Below, in pieces: positions 1 through 6,200 of a stretch of 10,260 nt of DNA. Each line of letters begins with the position of its first letter. The first letter of the stretch is position 1. This stretch comes from JAICLL01 sp035252155 (lineage in GTDB: Bacteria > Planctomycetota > Planctomycetia > Pirellulales > JAICIG01): the NCBI GenBank assembly GCA_035252155.1, contig DATFDL010000142.1, forward strand, positions 1 through 10,260. Direction: 5' to 3'. Under the pieces are notes generated by a model. It had not been told where the DNA came from. It saw only the letters and a list, made by a program, of their open reading frames with translations, and did not search any database. The translations under genes and the position numbers were made by a program.

Positions 1-1
1 C

Positions 2-115
2 GTCGAGTTTTTGACAGGCTTGCAAAAGCTGCCCAAGGAGGCGTACTTCATCTTTGCCGCCGTCAAGATCCGCGGCTGCCACGGCGGACCGGGACGGGCC
101 ATCGCATTGTACTAG
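2..115 (+). CDS. C-terminal end of a cyclase / kynurenine formamidase-like protein (5' end outside window)
   Basis: An open frame enters from the left edge and ends at a TAG at 113-115, leaving 37 visible residues. The tail reads as a beta-strand (AYFIFAAVKIRG) followed by GCHGGPGRAIALY. Proteins of the cyclase family (PF04199, which includes arylformamidase KynB) usually end with a strand and a G-x-x-x-x-P-x-R-A-I/V motif, and this tail fits that pattern. The metal-binding and catalytic residues of the family lie upstream and cannot be seen, so neither activity nor substrate can be judged. The next gene starts 160 bp downstream on the same strand, with a strong palindrome in between, so co-transcription is doubtful. 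The coding frame is fairly secure because it stays open and in register; the family call is a motif-based guess from a short tail. Confidence 0.5.
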   Translation, partial: VEFLTGLQKLPKEAYFIFAAVKIRGCHGGPGRAIALY

Positions 116-157
116 GTGGATTGTGATGGGGGATTGCACGCGGCATTGACGCGGTGG

Positions 158-220
158 CTGGGGCAGAGCTTGCGATGCCCCGGCGTATTGCCTGCCGGGG
201 CATCGCAAGATCTGCCCCAG
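158..220. repeat. Long inverted repeat, 27-nt arms, in the 116-275 spacer
   Basis: The arms are 158-184 and 194-220, with one mismatch in 27 positions and a 9-nt loop (185-193). Each arm also contains a short inner palindrome (GGGGCA...TGCCCC), so the element can be seen as two head-to-head copies of a roughly 27-32 bp unit. A diverged third copy of the unit lies at 5229-5262. No T-run follows either arm, so a standard intrinsic terminator is not indicated, although the folded RNA could still protect or end the upstream transcript. A dispersed intergenic repeat is the simplest reading. Confidence 0.85.
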
Positions 221-260
221 ACACCAGGCGCGTAGGAACCAATCAACCGTTACGCGTCGA

Positions 261-266
261 GAGAGG
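261..266 (+). promoter_or_regulatory. Ribosome binding site of the Nramp-like gene
   Basis: The purine stretch GAGAGG ends 9 nt before the ATG at 276. It is a moderate Shine-Dalgarno match and supports this start, which also gives the expected short cytosolic N-terminus before the first membrane helix. Confidence 0.55.
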
Positions 267-275
267 TTGTAAATA

Positions 276-2252
276 ATGAGCTCCGCACAAAACCCGGCAA
301 CGCCTGCGGCCGAAACGGGAAACCGCGGCATGCTCGGCGCGTGGCAGACGGGCGAACTGCCGCCCCCGCCGCCCGGCGGATGGCAAACTTGGAAAGCGCT
401 GCTTGGACCCGGCGTGCTCTTGGCCGGGGCGTCGGTCGGATCGGGCGAGTGGCTCTCCGGACCGGCCGTCAGCGCTCAATATGGCGGCCTGCTGCTGTGG
501 GTCGCCACACTAAGCATCATCGCCCAGGTTTTCTGCAACCTGGAGATGATGCGTTACACGCTCTATTGCGGCGAGCCGATTGTGGTCGGCTTCTTTCGCA
601 CCTGGCCGGGGCCGCGGCTTTGGACCGTCGCCTATTTGCTGCTCGACTTTGCCGCCATTTGGCCCTTCAACGCCTCGAACGCCGCCGTGCCCTTGGCCGC
701 CGCGCTGTTGGGCCACCTGCCCGGCGGCGAGGCGCCCACAACGCTGCTCGGTCTGGCGATGACGGAACGCGATTTGGTCCAGCTTCTCGGCTATGCGATC
801 TTTCTGACGGCGTTTCTGCCCTTGATCTTTGGCGGCACGATCTATCGCATGCTCGAGCGCGTGATGGCCTTTAAACTGGTCGTTGTGCTCGGCTACCTGG
901 TGTTCGCGGTGGCGCTCACCGCGTCGCGGGCGACGGTCCGCGAAGTCTGCGAAGGGTTCGTCGATTTCGGCGCCGTGCCGCTCCGCGCCGACACGATCGT
1001 CGACGGCCGTCATTTCAATCTCTGGCAATCCGACGGCGAACGCGCCTATCGCCTCAAAGGCACCCTCGAAAACGGGCAAGTGCAGGTCACGGGCTTTGTG
1101 GTCGAACGCGCCGGAGCGCCGCCCGCCGCTGCGACGAGCGGCGTCGCCGAGGCGGACCTGCCCGCCGTGCGAGCACAAATGCTTCGTCGAGCGGAAGAGC
1201 TGGTCGATCCGCGCCGTTTTTATGTCGAGACCCGCGAGGACGACGCCGAGCTTTCACTGAGCGGCGAAATCGATGCCGACCATCGTTGGCGCGCCGACCG
1301 ATGGGAAGTTGCCGAAGGCGGCCGCCGGCAAGCTTACCATCGGCTGGACGACGTGCCCGAACCGTGGGCCGAGCATTTTCGCGAGCTGGCCGAGCGGCGC
1401 GGGCTACGCAAGGTACGGCTGGTCGCGTATGTGGCTGAGCACCGTCAACTGCCGCTTTTAGACTGGGCGATGGTCGCTACGCTGGCGGCGATCGCCGGGG
1501 CCGGCGGAATGACCAACACCTTGTTCTCGAACTACACGCGCGACAAGGGCTGGGGCATGGGCGCGCACGTCGGCGCCATTCCCAGCGCCATCGGCGGACG
1601 GCAAATCAAGCTGTCGCATGTCGGCATGGTTTTCCGGTTCGACGATCAGAGCCGCCAGCGCTGGCACGGCTGGTTCCGACATATCTTGAAAGACCAATTG
1701 GGCATTTGGATGGCCGCCTCGTTCATCGGCATGGCGCTGCCTTGCATGTTGTCGCTCGAGTTCATCCGCAACGCGCCGGTCGCCGGCGACCGCGTGGCCG
1801 CGATGGTGGCCGAGGGCATGGCCGATCGTTATCCCTCGCACCGGACGCTGCTCTGGGCGGTAACTCTGTCGGTGGGATTTTTGATTTTAGCGCCCGGCCA
1901 AATCGTGTCGGGCGACCAGCTTGCCCGTCGCTGGACGGATATCATTTGGACCAGCAGCCGCTGGGCCAAACACATTCGCGAAGACCACGTGAAGTATGTC
2001 TATTACGCCATTCTGGCGGCGTATGGCGCCTGGGGCCTGGTGGCGTTGACCTTGTTCGATCCGATCCAAATCTTGAAACTGGCCGGCGTGCTGATGGATG
2101 TGGCCCTCGGTTTCGCGGCTTGGCACACGCTCTATGTCAACGTGGCGCTGCTGCCGCGCGAGTTGCGTCCCAATTGGCTGATGCGCCTCGGCACGTTTGC
2201 CTGCGGGGCATTTTTTTGGGCGGTCAGTGTGATCGTGGTGTGGACACTATAA
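276..2252 (+). CDS. Divergent Nramp-family metal-ion transporter with a large soluble insertion
   Basis: This is a 658-residue polytopic membrane protein, probably a divalent cation transporter of the Nramp (PF01566) superfamily in the inner membrane. Residues 1-40 form a Pro/Gly-rich cytosolic tail. The first helix region (about 41-60) has GPGVLLAGASVGSGEW where classical Nramp proteins carry DPGN. Further hydrophobic segments lie near 70-90, 115-147, 168-190, 197-216, 395-412, 475-495, 525-545, 575-595, 601-625 and 635-657. GAGGMTNTLFSNYTRDKGWG (409-428) sits where the family has the helix-6 metal site, but no MPH motif is present, so metal selectivity is unknown. Residues about 236-392 are hydrophilic, with beta-rich and charged segments, and look like a soluble domain inserted between two helices. 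Neighbours give no metal clue: a cyclase-like gene tail lies upstream and a convergent gene downstream. The fold call is good; the substrate is not known. Confidence 0.8.
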   Translation: MSSAQNPATPAAETGNRGMLGAWQTGELPPPPPGGWQTWKALLGPGVLLAGASVGSGEWLSGPAVSAQYGGLLLWVATLSIIAQVFCNLEMMRYTLYCGEPIVVGFFRTWPGPRLWTVAYLLLDFAAIWPFNASNAAVPLAAALLGHLPGGEAPTTLLGLAMTERDLVQLLGYAIFLTAFLPLIFGGTIYRMLERVMAFKLVVVLGYLVFAVALTASRATVREVCEGFVDFGAVPLRADTIVDGRHFNLWQSDGERAYRLKGTLENGQVQVTGFVVERAGAPPAAATSGVAEADLPAVRAQMLRRAEELVDPRRFYVETREDDAELSLSGEIDADHRWRADRWEVAEGGRRQAYHRLDDVPEPWAEHFRELAERRGLRKVRLVAYVAEHRQLPLLDWAMVATLAAIAGAGGMTNTLFSNYTRDKGWGMGAHVGAIPSAIGGRQIKLSHVGMVFRFDDQSRQRWHGWFRHILKDQLGIWMAASFIGMALPCMLSLEFIRNAPVAGDRVAAMVAEGMADRYPSHRTLLWAVTLSVGFLILAPGQIVSGDQLARRWTDIIWTSSRWAKHIREDHVKYVYYAILAAYGAWGLVALTLFDPIQILKLAGVLMDVALGFAAWHTLYVNVALLPRELRPNWLMRLGTFACGAFFWAVSVIVVWTL

Positions 2253-2316
2253 GCCAATGGCGACCGCGCCTCGGATCGGTTTTGACGACCCAAACCGGTA
2301 ATGTCCCTTAGCGACG

Positions 2317-2409
2317 TCTGTAGGGAACGCCCTCCGTGGCGTTCCGCGAACTGCGATTCGACGTCGACCCGCCCCCCGGCAGAACACCACGGAGGGCGTT
2401 CCCTACAGA
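2317..2409. repeat. Inverted repeat with 28-nt arms between convergent genes
   Basis: The arms are 2317-2344 and 2382-2409, complementary at 27 of 28 positions (the outer 23 bp are perfect), around a 37-nt loop. The element fills much of the 245-bp gap between the stop of the transporter gene (2252) and the stop of the convergent PDZ gene (2498). This position would suit a bidirectional transcription barrier, but no U-tract follows either arm. From memory, units of the GTAGGGAACGCC type are scattered in planctomycete genomes, so a dispersed palindromic repeat is likely. No other copy occurs in this window. Confidence 0.85.
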
Positions 2410-2470
2410 GGCCGTCGCCGATTTGGAACGTCGAAACCGATCAGACCTGAAAAGTGTTACTGGCTTTGTT

Positions 2471-2502
2471 CGTCCTCAGCCTCGCTGGCGCTTCGGGTTA
2501 GT
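2471..2502 (-). repeat. Possible dispersed-repeat unit that contains the stop codon of the PDZ gene
   Basis: Read on the minus strand, this stretch begins ACTAACCCGAAGCGCCAGCG and runs on into AGGCTGAGG. I recall sequences of this kind as frequent short intergenic repeats in planctomycetes; that is memory, not a search. The TAA stop of the PDZ gene (2498-2500) falls inside it. There is only one copy in this window, so repeat status cannot be shown here. Confidence 0.35.
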
Positions 2503-4558
2503 GCGCCGGATCCGCGGAGATCAAAATCACCCCGTCGTCGACCGTGTAATGGAGCCGGCCTTTTTCGCCTCCGGCCAGGGCCAATAGCGTTTTCAGCACC
2601 GTTCGCAGCCGGACGTTGTGCAGGTCGATTTCCACCGGCTCATCGGCGGCCACGCCCGATCGCACGAGAGATTTCCATTCGACCACAATGTTCGCCCCGG
2701 TCGCCTGACGGAGTTCGCCGATCACCTCCTTCAGCGACTTGCCGCTGGAGGAGAACCGCGGCAACACTTTCTCCAACAGCGCGTCGGCGTCGGGCGCTTC
2801 CGCGGCCGGCGTACCGATATACCCCTTCAACATCATTGCCACCTTGATCGCCAGGCGAGGATCAAGCTTTTGCCGCTGCTCGTCGGTTTCGACCAGGCCC
2901 TGGAACAAGACTTTTCCCTCATGGTCTTTGGCCGTCAGGCGCTTCTGGCCGCTGTCGGCCGTGGTGAGCGTCAGTGAGTGTTCGTCGTCGGACCACTGCA
3001 AGACCGCCTTATCGCCCAGCGCGCTGATCACATCGGGGCGGCTCAACAACCGGTTCACGAGCCGTTTGCGCTTGTCGGGCCGGTCGTCGGCGGCAAACTC
3101 GGCGGCGTCCTTGGCGGACGGCAAAGCGCCAGTCAAGTCCAGATAGATGCGGCGGACGTATTCTTGGTCGCTCACTTCGTTTCTGCCGACGGTAAACGTG
3201 AGCACGTCGTCCAGCGCTGGATTGGCCTGAGCGATGTCAACAAATTTGCCCTGTCCGACGTCGACGTACCGTATCAATCGATCGCCACGCAAGAAGTAAG
3301 TTACTTCGCCGCTACCGTCGTCGTCGAAATCGCCCACCACCGCTTTCGGTAGTTGATCGTCTTCATGGGAAGCGACGCCGCGCTCGGCTAGCTTGACTTT
3401 GATCTTGAGATGCTTGCCCTCGCGGATCAACGTCAGCGTCACTTCTTCGCCGGGTTTGCGCAGTCGGACGAGCACCGTCAACTGCTCGGAGTTCACGATC
3501 AACTGATCGTCGAGCTTTTCAAGGACATCGAACGCTTTCAAACCAGCGGTCGCCGCCGGGCTGTCGGCCTCGACGGAATCGATCATCAAGCACCGCTCCG
3601 CGGGCAGCTTGAGTTGTTCGGCCAGCGCCGCGGGCGGCGGCGACGTGGAAATGCCCAGATAGGTGATTGGCGCAGGTTCTTGCGGCGATGCGGTTTTGTC
3701 GGGTGCGGCCTGGCAGCGTTGGAGAAATTCAATCGCCCGCAATGCGGCCGAGTCTGCCACACCGACGTCCACGAAACCGCTATCTTGGTCTATAACGACA
3801 TCGAAGTTCGCAAGGCCGCCATGTGTTGAACCGGTTACTTCCCGTTGGCCGAGTTTCGCCGTCAACGTTTTGCGCTCGTTGGCTCGGATCAGTTCGAGCG
3901 AGATCGCGTGTTCCGGCGGATACATTCGCACAAGAACTCCGAATTGCTCTTGATTGATCAAAAGCTGGCCGTCGAGTTTTTCGAGGATGTCGTAGCGACG
4001 CAGGTCGACGCGGGCGGCCGGACTGTCGGACTCGACCGTCTCGATCATCAGACCAACGTCTCTGGGCAGCTTCACGTGCTCGCGAACTGCCTGCGGCACC
4101 GGCTCGACGCCCACGCCGAGATAGGTCACCTTCTGCTTGGCCTCGGCGTCTCGCGTGCAATGGTCGGCTCGCGTGCATGGCCCCTTGGCGGCGTTCGCCT
4201 GCTGGTGGCACTCGGCACAGGATTGCTGCTGCCGAGCGTTTGCAAGTCCAAGCAGCAGGTAGTTGGCTGCCGAAAGGTCGGGGTGCATCAAATCGAGGTC
4301 GGCTTGGCCTACCGGCGCTCCATGAGGGTTCGCGGGCACCTGAAAATGGCACGCTACACACCGGCCGTTGGCGAGCCACTTTTTGGCCGCCAACTGGTCG
4401 ACGAGTCGCTCGGCCACTGAGTCCGCGCTGTTTTTCTGTTCTGCCAAGGCGTCCGGCGACTTTTCAGCGTCTTCCGCCCGGACATTCGCCAGTAACCCGC
4501 ATAGCGCGACGGCCAGCATGCACGGCGGAATCGCAATCGAGAATCGTTGTCGCAGCAT
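2498..4558 (-). CDS. Secreted haem-motif, tandem-PDZ protein with DUF1549-like and STN-like segments
   Basis: A 686-residue exported protein with a composite build. Residues 1-28 are a signal peptide (MLRQR, hydrophobic core, VRA-ED cleavage region). Two CxxCH haem-c motifs follow, CVACH (67-71) and CAECH (114-118), plus extra cysteines at 128 and 134. Two PDZ-like repeats lie at about 144-240 and 298-393; they share a TYLG start, the DSPAA motif and LEKLD, and so arose by duplication. DFDDDGSGE (410-418) resembles an FG-GAP/calcium loop. YVRRIYLDLTGALP (467-480) plus DKRKRLVNRLLSRPD matches the start of the planctomycete DUF1549 domain. Residues about 607-682 (LKEVIGELRQATGANIVVEW onward) resemble a secretin/TonB short N-terminal (STN) domain. 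The start at 4558 is preferred over the longer frame to 4702 because it has GGAGG 8 nt upstream and a signal peptide directly behind it. It begins 41 bp after the membrane partner of the sigma factor, so it is probably in that operon. Function is unknown; a periplasmic redox or protein-quality role is inference. Confidence 0.75.
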   Translation of the reverse strand: MLRQRFSIAIPPCMLAVALCGLLANVRAEDAEKSPDALAEQKNSADSVAERLVDQLAAKKWLANGRCVACHFQVPANPHGAPVGQADLDLMHPDLSAANYLLLGLANARQQQSCAECHQQANAAKGPCTRADHCTRDAEAKQKVTYLGVGVEPVPQAVREHVKLPRDVGLMIETVESDSPAARVDLRRYDILEKLDGQLLINQEQFGVLVRMYPPEHAISLELIRANERKTLTAKLGQREVTGSTHGGLANFDVVIDQDSGFVDVGVADSAALRAIEFLQRCQAAPDKTASPQEPAPITYLGISTSPPPAALAEQLKLPAERCLMIDSVEADSPAATAGLKAFDVLEKLDDQLIVNSEQLTVLVRLRKPGEEVTLTLIREGKHLKIKVKLAERGVASHEDDQLPKAVVGDFDDDGSGEVTYFLRGDRLIRYVDVGQGKFVDIAQANPALDDVLTFTVGRNEVSDQEYVRRIYLDLTGALPSAKDAAEFAADDRPDKRKRLVNRLLSRPDVISALGDKAVLQWSDDEHSLTLTTADSGQKRLTAKDHEGKVLFQGLVETDEQRQKLDPRLAIKVAMMLKGYIGTPAAEAPDADALLEKVLPRFSSSGKSLKEVIGELRQATGANIVVEWKSLVRSGVAADEPVEIDLHNVRLRTVLKTLLALAGGEKGRLHYTVDDGVILISADPAH

Positions 4559-4566
4559 CGGGTTTT

Positions 4567-4571
4567 CCTCC
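4567..4571 (-). promoter_or_regulatory. Ribosome binding site that fixes the start of the PDZ/haem gene
   Basis: GGAGG on the minus strand lies 8 nt before the ATG at 4558. It favours this start over an upstream in-frame ATG at 4702, which would overlap the preceding gene by about 100 bp and bury the signal peptide. Confidence 0.75.
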
Positions 4572-4599
4572 AAAAAGCAGGCGAATTTACGAAGCAAGT

Positions 4600-5208
4600 T
4601 CAGTTGATCGACAGCGGCAGGAAGACGACTTGTTCGTGGGGCACGATGCGCTCCAAACGTGCGCCGTGCTGCGGGTCGAACCACTCGACTCGCTCCAGCC
4701 ATTGGCGGCGGATCTTGCGTACCGCTCGACCATCGAGCAGCAGCGTGCCTTCGTCGATCGCCCGGCTGCGCAACGCTCGCGCCACCAGCAGCGGAGACAA
4801 GCTGGTGGCGGCAGGCGGCGCAGCAACCGTATCGACGTTGTCGATCGCTTCGGCGTCGGCGACCGCTGGGTGTTGATTCGCATCCGACGCGGCGTGTTCG
4901 TCGCCCGCGGGCGGCATGGTTGCTTCGGGTATTTTCGTCGCGGTCTGTCGATTTCGCGGGAGCTGCGAAGTCTCTTTTCCCACGTGGCGACCGACGATCA
5001 GCACCAGGCAGGCCGCGGCGGCTACAGCCGACAGCGGTACAAGCCAGCGCCGGCGTGAGCGGCCGGCCGCGACACGGTGGATGCCAGCCGCGTGGCGCTG
5101 CCGAAAGTGGCGCGCGGCCCCACCAAGTTGTCCGTCGAGTTGGCGGTGAAGCTCCTCGCGGAGCTGTGCTGCCAGCCGCGGGTCGAGTTCGTCGTCGTCA
5201 AGGCTCAT
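4600..5208 (-). CDS. Single-pass membrane protein, probable anti-sigma factor partner
   Basis: A 202-residue protein encoded 74 bp behind the ECF sigma gene. Residues 1-54 are charged and probably cytosolic (LDPRLAAQLREELHRQLDGQ, then a basic RSRRRW stop). Residues 55-73 (WLVPLSAVAAAACLVLIVG) form one membrane helix. Residues about 80-135 are a Pro/Ala-rich low-complexity linker, and 136-202 a small exported domain ending WLERVEWFDPQHGARLERIV...FLPL. This topology and the gene order are typical of sigma regulators. However, the N-terminal part shows no HxxxCxxC zinc-binding anti-sigma (ZAS) motif, so the sigma-binding role is inferred from context only. The start has GAGGTGA just upstream (minus strand 5212-5218). 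No family name could be given from sequence alone; it could also be an unrelated membrane protein of the same operon. Confidence 0.65.
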   Translation of the reverse strand: MSLDDDELDPRLAAQLREELHRQLDGQLGGAARHFRQRHAAGIHRVAAGRSRRRWLVPLSAVAAAACLVLIVGRHVGKETSQLPRNRQTATKIPEATMPPAGDEHAASDANQHPAVADAEAIDNVDTVAAPPAATSLSPLLVARALRSRAIDEGTLLLDGRAVRKIRRQWLERVEWFDPQHGARLERIVPHEQVVFLPLSIN

Positions 5209-5211
5209 ATC

Positions 5212-5218
5212 TCACCTC
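5212..5218 (-). promoter_or_regulatory. Ribosome binding site of the putative anti-sigma gene
   Basis: GAGGTGA on the minus strand ends 3 nt before the ATG at 5208, with the GAGG core 6 nt away. It is a good Shine-Dalgarno match and supports the chosen start. Confidence 0.65.
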
Positions 5219-5228
5219 GTCTGGTAAC

Positions 5229-5262
5229 GGCCGGGGCATCGCCAAGGCTCTGCCCCAGCCAC
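5229..5262. repeat. Single diverged copy of the repeat unit found at 158-220
   Basis: The minus strand here reads GGTGGCTGGGGCAGAGCCTT followed by GGCGATGCCCCGGC. Plus-strand 153-184 is the same apart from two single-base insertions in the TTG centre. The unit contains GGGGCA (5233-5238) and TGCCCC (5251-5256), able to pair around a 12-nt loop. It lies in the 74-bp gap between the sigma and membrane-partner genes, so it would be transcribed as part of their message and could form a small hairpin just ahead of the second gene. Confidence 0.75.
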
Positions 5263-5282
5263 CACGGTGTTAACGTCGTTCG

Positions 5283-5825
5283 TTATTCTTCCTCAGCCAG
5301 CTCACGACGAAGCGCCTGGCGGGCGCGCATCAGTCGCATGTCGACCGCCGCGGGCGCCAAGCCGAGCAACTGGCCGATCTGTTTGCTTGTCAGGCCGTCG
5401 TAATATCGCATCACCACCGCGGTCCTCGACAGTTCATCCAAGGTTTCCAGGGCGTCGGCCACCCGTTGATCGGTTTCGCGTTGCTCGATCTGCTCAGCCG
5501 GATCGCCGCCGTGGTCGGCGCAAGCGGTCAACGTCGCCGCCTTGCGTGTGCGCAATTCGCGCGTGGCCCGCCGCCGAGCGTCGTGCGCCAAATTGCGCAC
5601 GATGCCGCACAGCCATGGAGCGAATCGCGCCGGATCGCGCAGTTCCGCGAGCCGCTGCCATGCCCGAACGAACGCCTCTTGCACCACGTCGCCCGCGGCC
5701 TCACCGTCGGCCAGCACTCCGTAGGCCACGGCCAGGGCGACCCGCTCGAAATGCGCGATCAACTCGGCAAACGCCTCGGCGTCGCCGCGTTGGGCTTTTC
5801 GCACGGTTTCGTCCACCGATCGCAT
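5283..5825 (-). CDS. ECF-type RNA polymerase sigma factor (sigma-70 family)
   Basis: With the start at 5825 this is a 180-residue sigma factor, the usual ECF size. Region 2 spans about residues 8-90: VRKAQRGDAEAFAELI opens it, and GDVVQEAFVRAWQRLAEL (45-62) with FAPWLCGIVRNLAHDARRR (68-86) is the core-binding and -10 recognition part. Region 4 spans about 128-176: LDELSRTAVVMRYYDGLT, then a helix-turn-helix with SKQIGQLLGLAPAAVDMRLM. Region 3 is absent, as expected. The frame is open upstream to 5975, but that extension is basic, low in complexity and partly coded by a palindromic repeat, while region 2 begins right after the 5825 ATG. That ATG has no clear Shine-Dalgarno, so the exact start is uncertain. 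It directs RNA polymerase to a small regulon, which may include its own operon (inference). Confidence 0.88.
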   Translation of the reverse strand: MRSVDETVRKAQRGDAEAFAELIAHFERVALAVAYGVLADGEAAGDVVQEAFVRAWQRLAELRDPARFAPWLCGIVRNLAHDARRRATRELRTRKAATLTACADHGGDPAEQIEQRETDQRVADALETLDELSRTAVVMRYYDGLTSKQIGQLLGLAPAAVDMRLMRARQALRRELAEEE

Positions 5826-5865
5826 GGCGGGCAGTCCGCGTCGGCCCCGCGGCACGGGCGTGGCA

Positions 5866-5888
5866 GCCCGCCGGCCGCTCCGGCGGGC
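5866..5888. repeat. GC-rich hairpin upstream of the sigma gene
   Basis: The arms 5866-5874 and 5880-5888 are perfectly complementary over 9 nt (GCCCGCCGG / CCGGCGGGC) with a 5-nt loop. If transcription starts near 5890, this stem would sit in the 5' leader of the sigma message, about 40 nt before the ATG. A regulatory role is possible but not shown. Confidence 0.5.
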
Positions 5889-5894
5889 ACTCGC

Positions 5895-5900
5895 TTTATA
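5895..5900 (-). promoter_or_regulatory. Possible -10 element for the sigma operon
   Basis: The minus strand reads TCTATTCTATAAAG, the only AT-rich patch near the start of the sigma gene, with TATAAA at 5900-5895. No convincing -35 hexamer sits at the right distance; TTGGCC lies 19 nt upstream. If used, it would put the RNA start well downstream of the 5975 and 5945 ATGs and so favour the 5825 start. Confidence 0.25.
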
Positions 5901-5966
5901 GAATAGACGCTCGACCGCCGGCCAATCTAACAGGTTTTCGCCCATTTTCAGTGGGTCTCGATCGCT

Positions 5967-6156
5967 GGGTGCCACGGCATCCGACGCGGCGCGTGTGCCA
6001 TTGGCCGGACGCCTGAACTAAATCGCCGCGGCGGACGCCGTGCGGGGTCGGGCCTATCACGGCCTGGGAAGAGCAGCGCGGCACGGCGTCCGTCGCGGCG
6101 ACAGGCTGGCGAGCATCGCGTTTGCCACTCGCGCCGCGACGGATGCCGTGGCACCC
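5967..6156. repeat. 190-bp nested palindrome, MITE-like or palindromic repeat
   Basis: The outer arms are 5967-5993 and 6130-6156, complementary at 26 of 27 positions, with ends GGGTGCC...GGCACCC. The inner arms are 6023-6043 and 6081-6101, complementary at 20 of 21. The segments between outer and inner arms (5994-6022 and 6102-6129) are only weakly complementary. Short flanking complementarity continues outside (TCTCG at 5956-5960, CGAGA at 6158-6162). No target-site duplication and no coding capacity were found, so a non-autonomous mobile element is only one option. Confidence 0.75.
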
Positions 6157-6200
6157 CCGAGATTCAATGACATCATCCGCGCCGTAAGGCGACTCCCATC

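Noticed and set aside
158..220. Intrinsic terminator of the cyclase-like gene
   Set aside because: The stem is strong but no T-run follows, and a related unit occurs at 5229-5262 in a non-terminal position.
510..1178. 222-codon minus-strand open frame opposite the transporter
   Set aside because: The plus-strand frame encodes membrane helices with family motifs. The antisense product is His/Arg/Gln-rich without a domain.
4559..4702. Upstream extension of the PDZ/haem gene to an ATG at 4702
   Set aside because: It would overlap the preceding gene by about 100 bp and bury a clear signal peptide. The 4558 ATG has a strong GGAGG.
5267..6016. 249-codon plus-strand open frame across the sigma gene
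   Set aside because: Its translation is an Arg/Pro/Ala-rich low-complexity string, the typical shadow of a GC-rich gene on the other strand.
5967..6156. Complete MITE with target-site duplication
   Set aside because: The terminal inverted repeats are good, but no matching direct repeats flank them, so it is listed as a palindromic repeat only.
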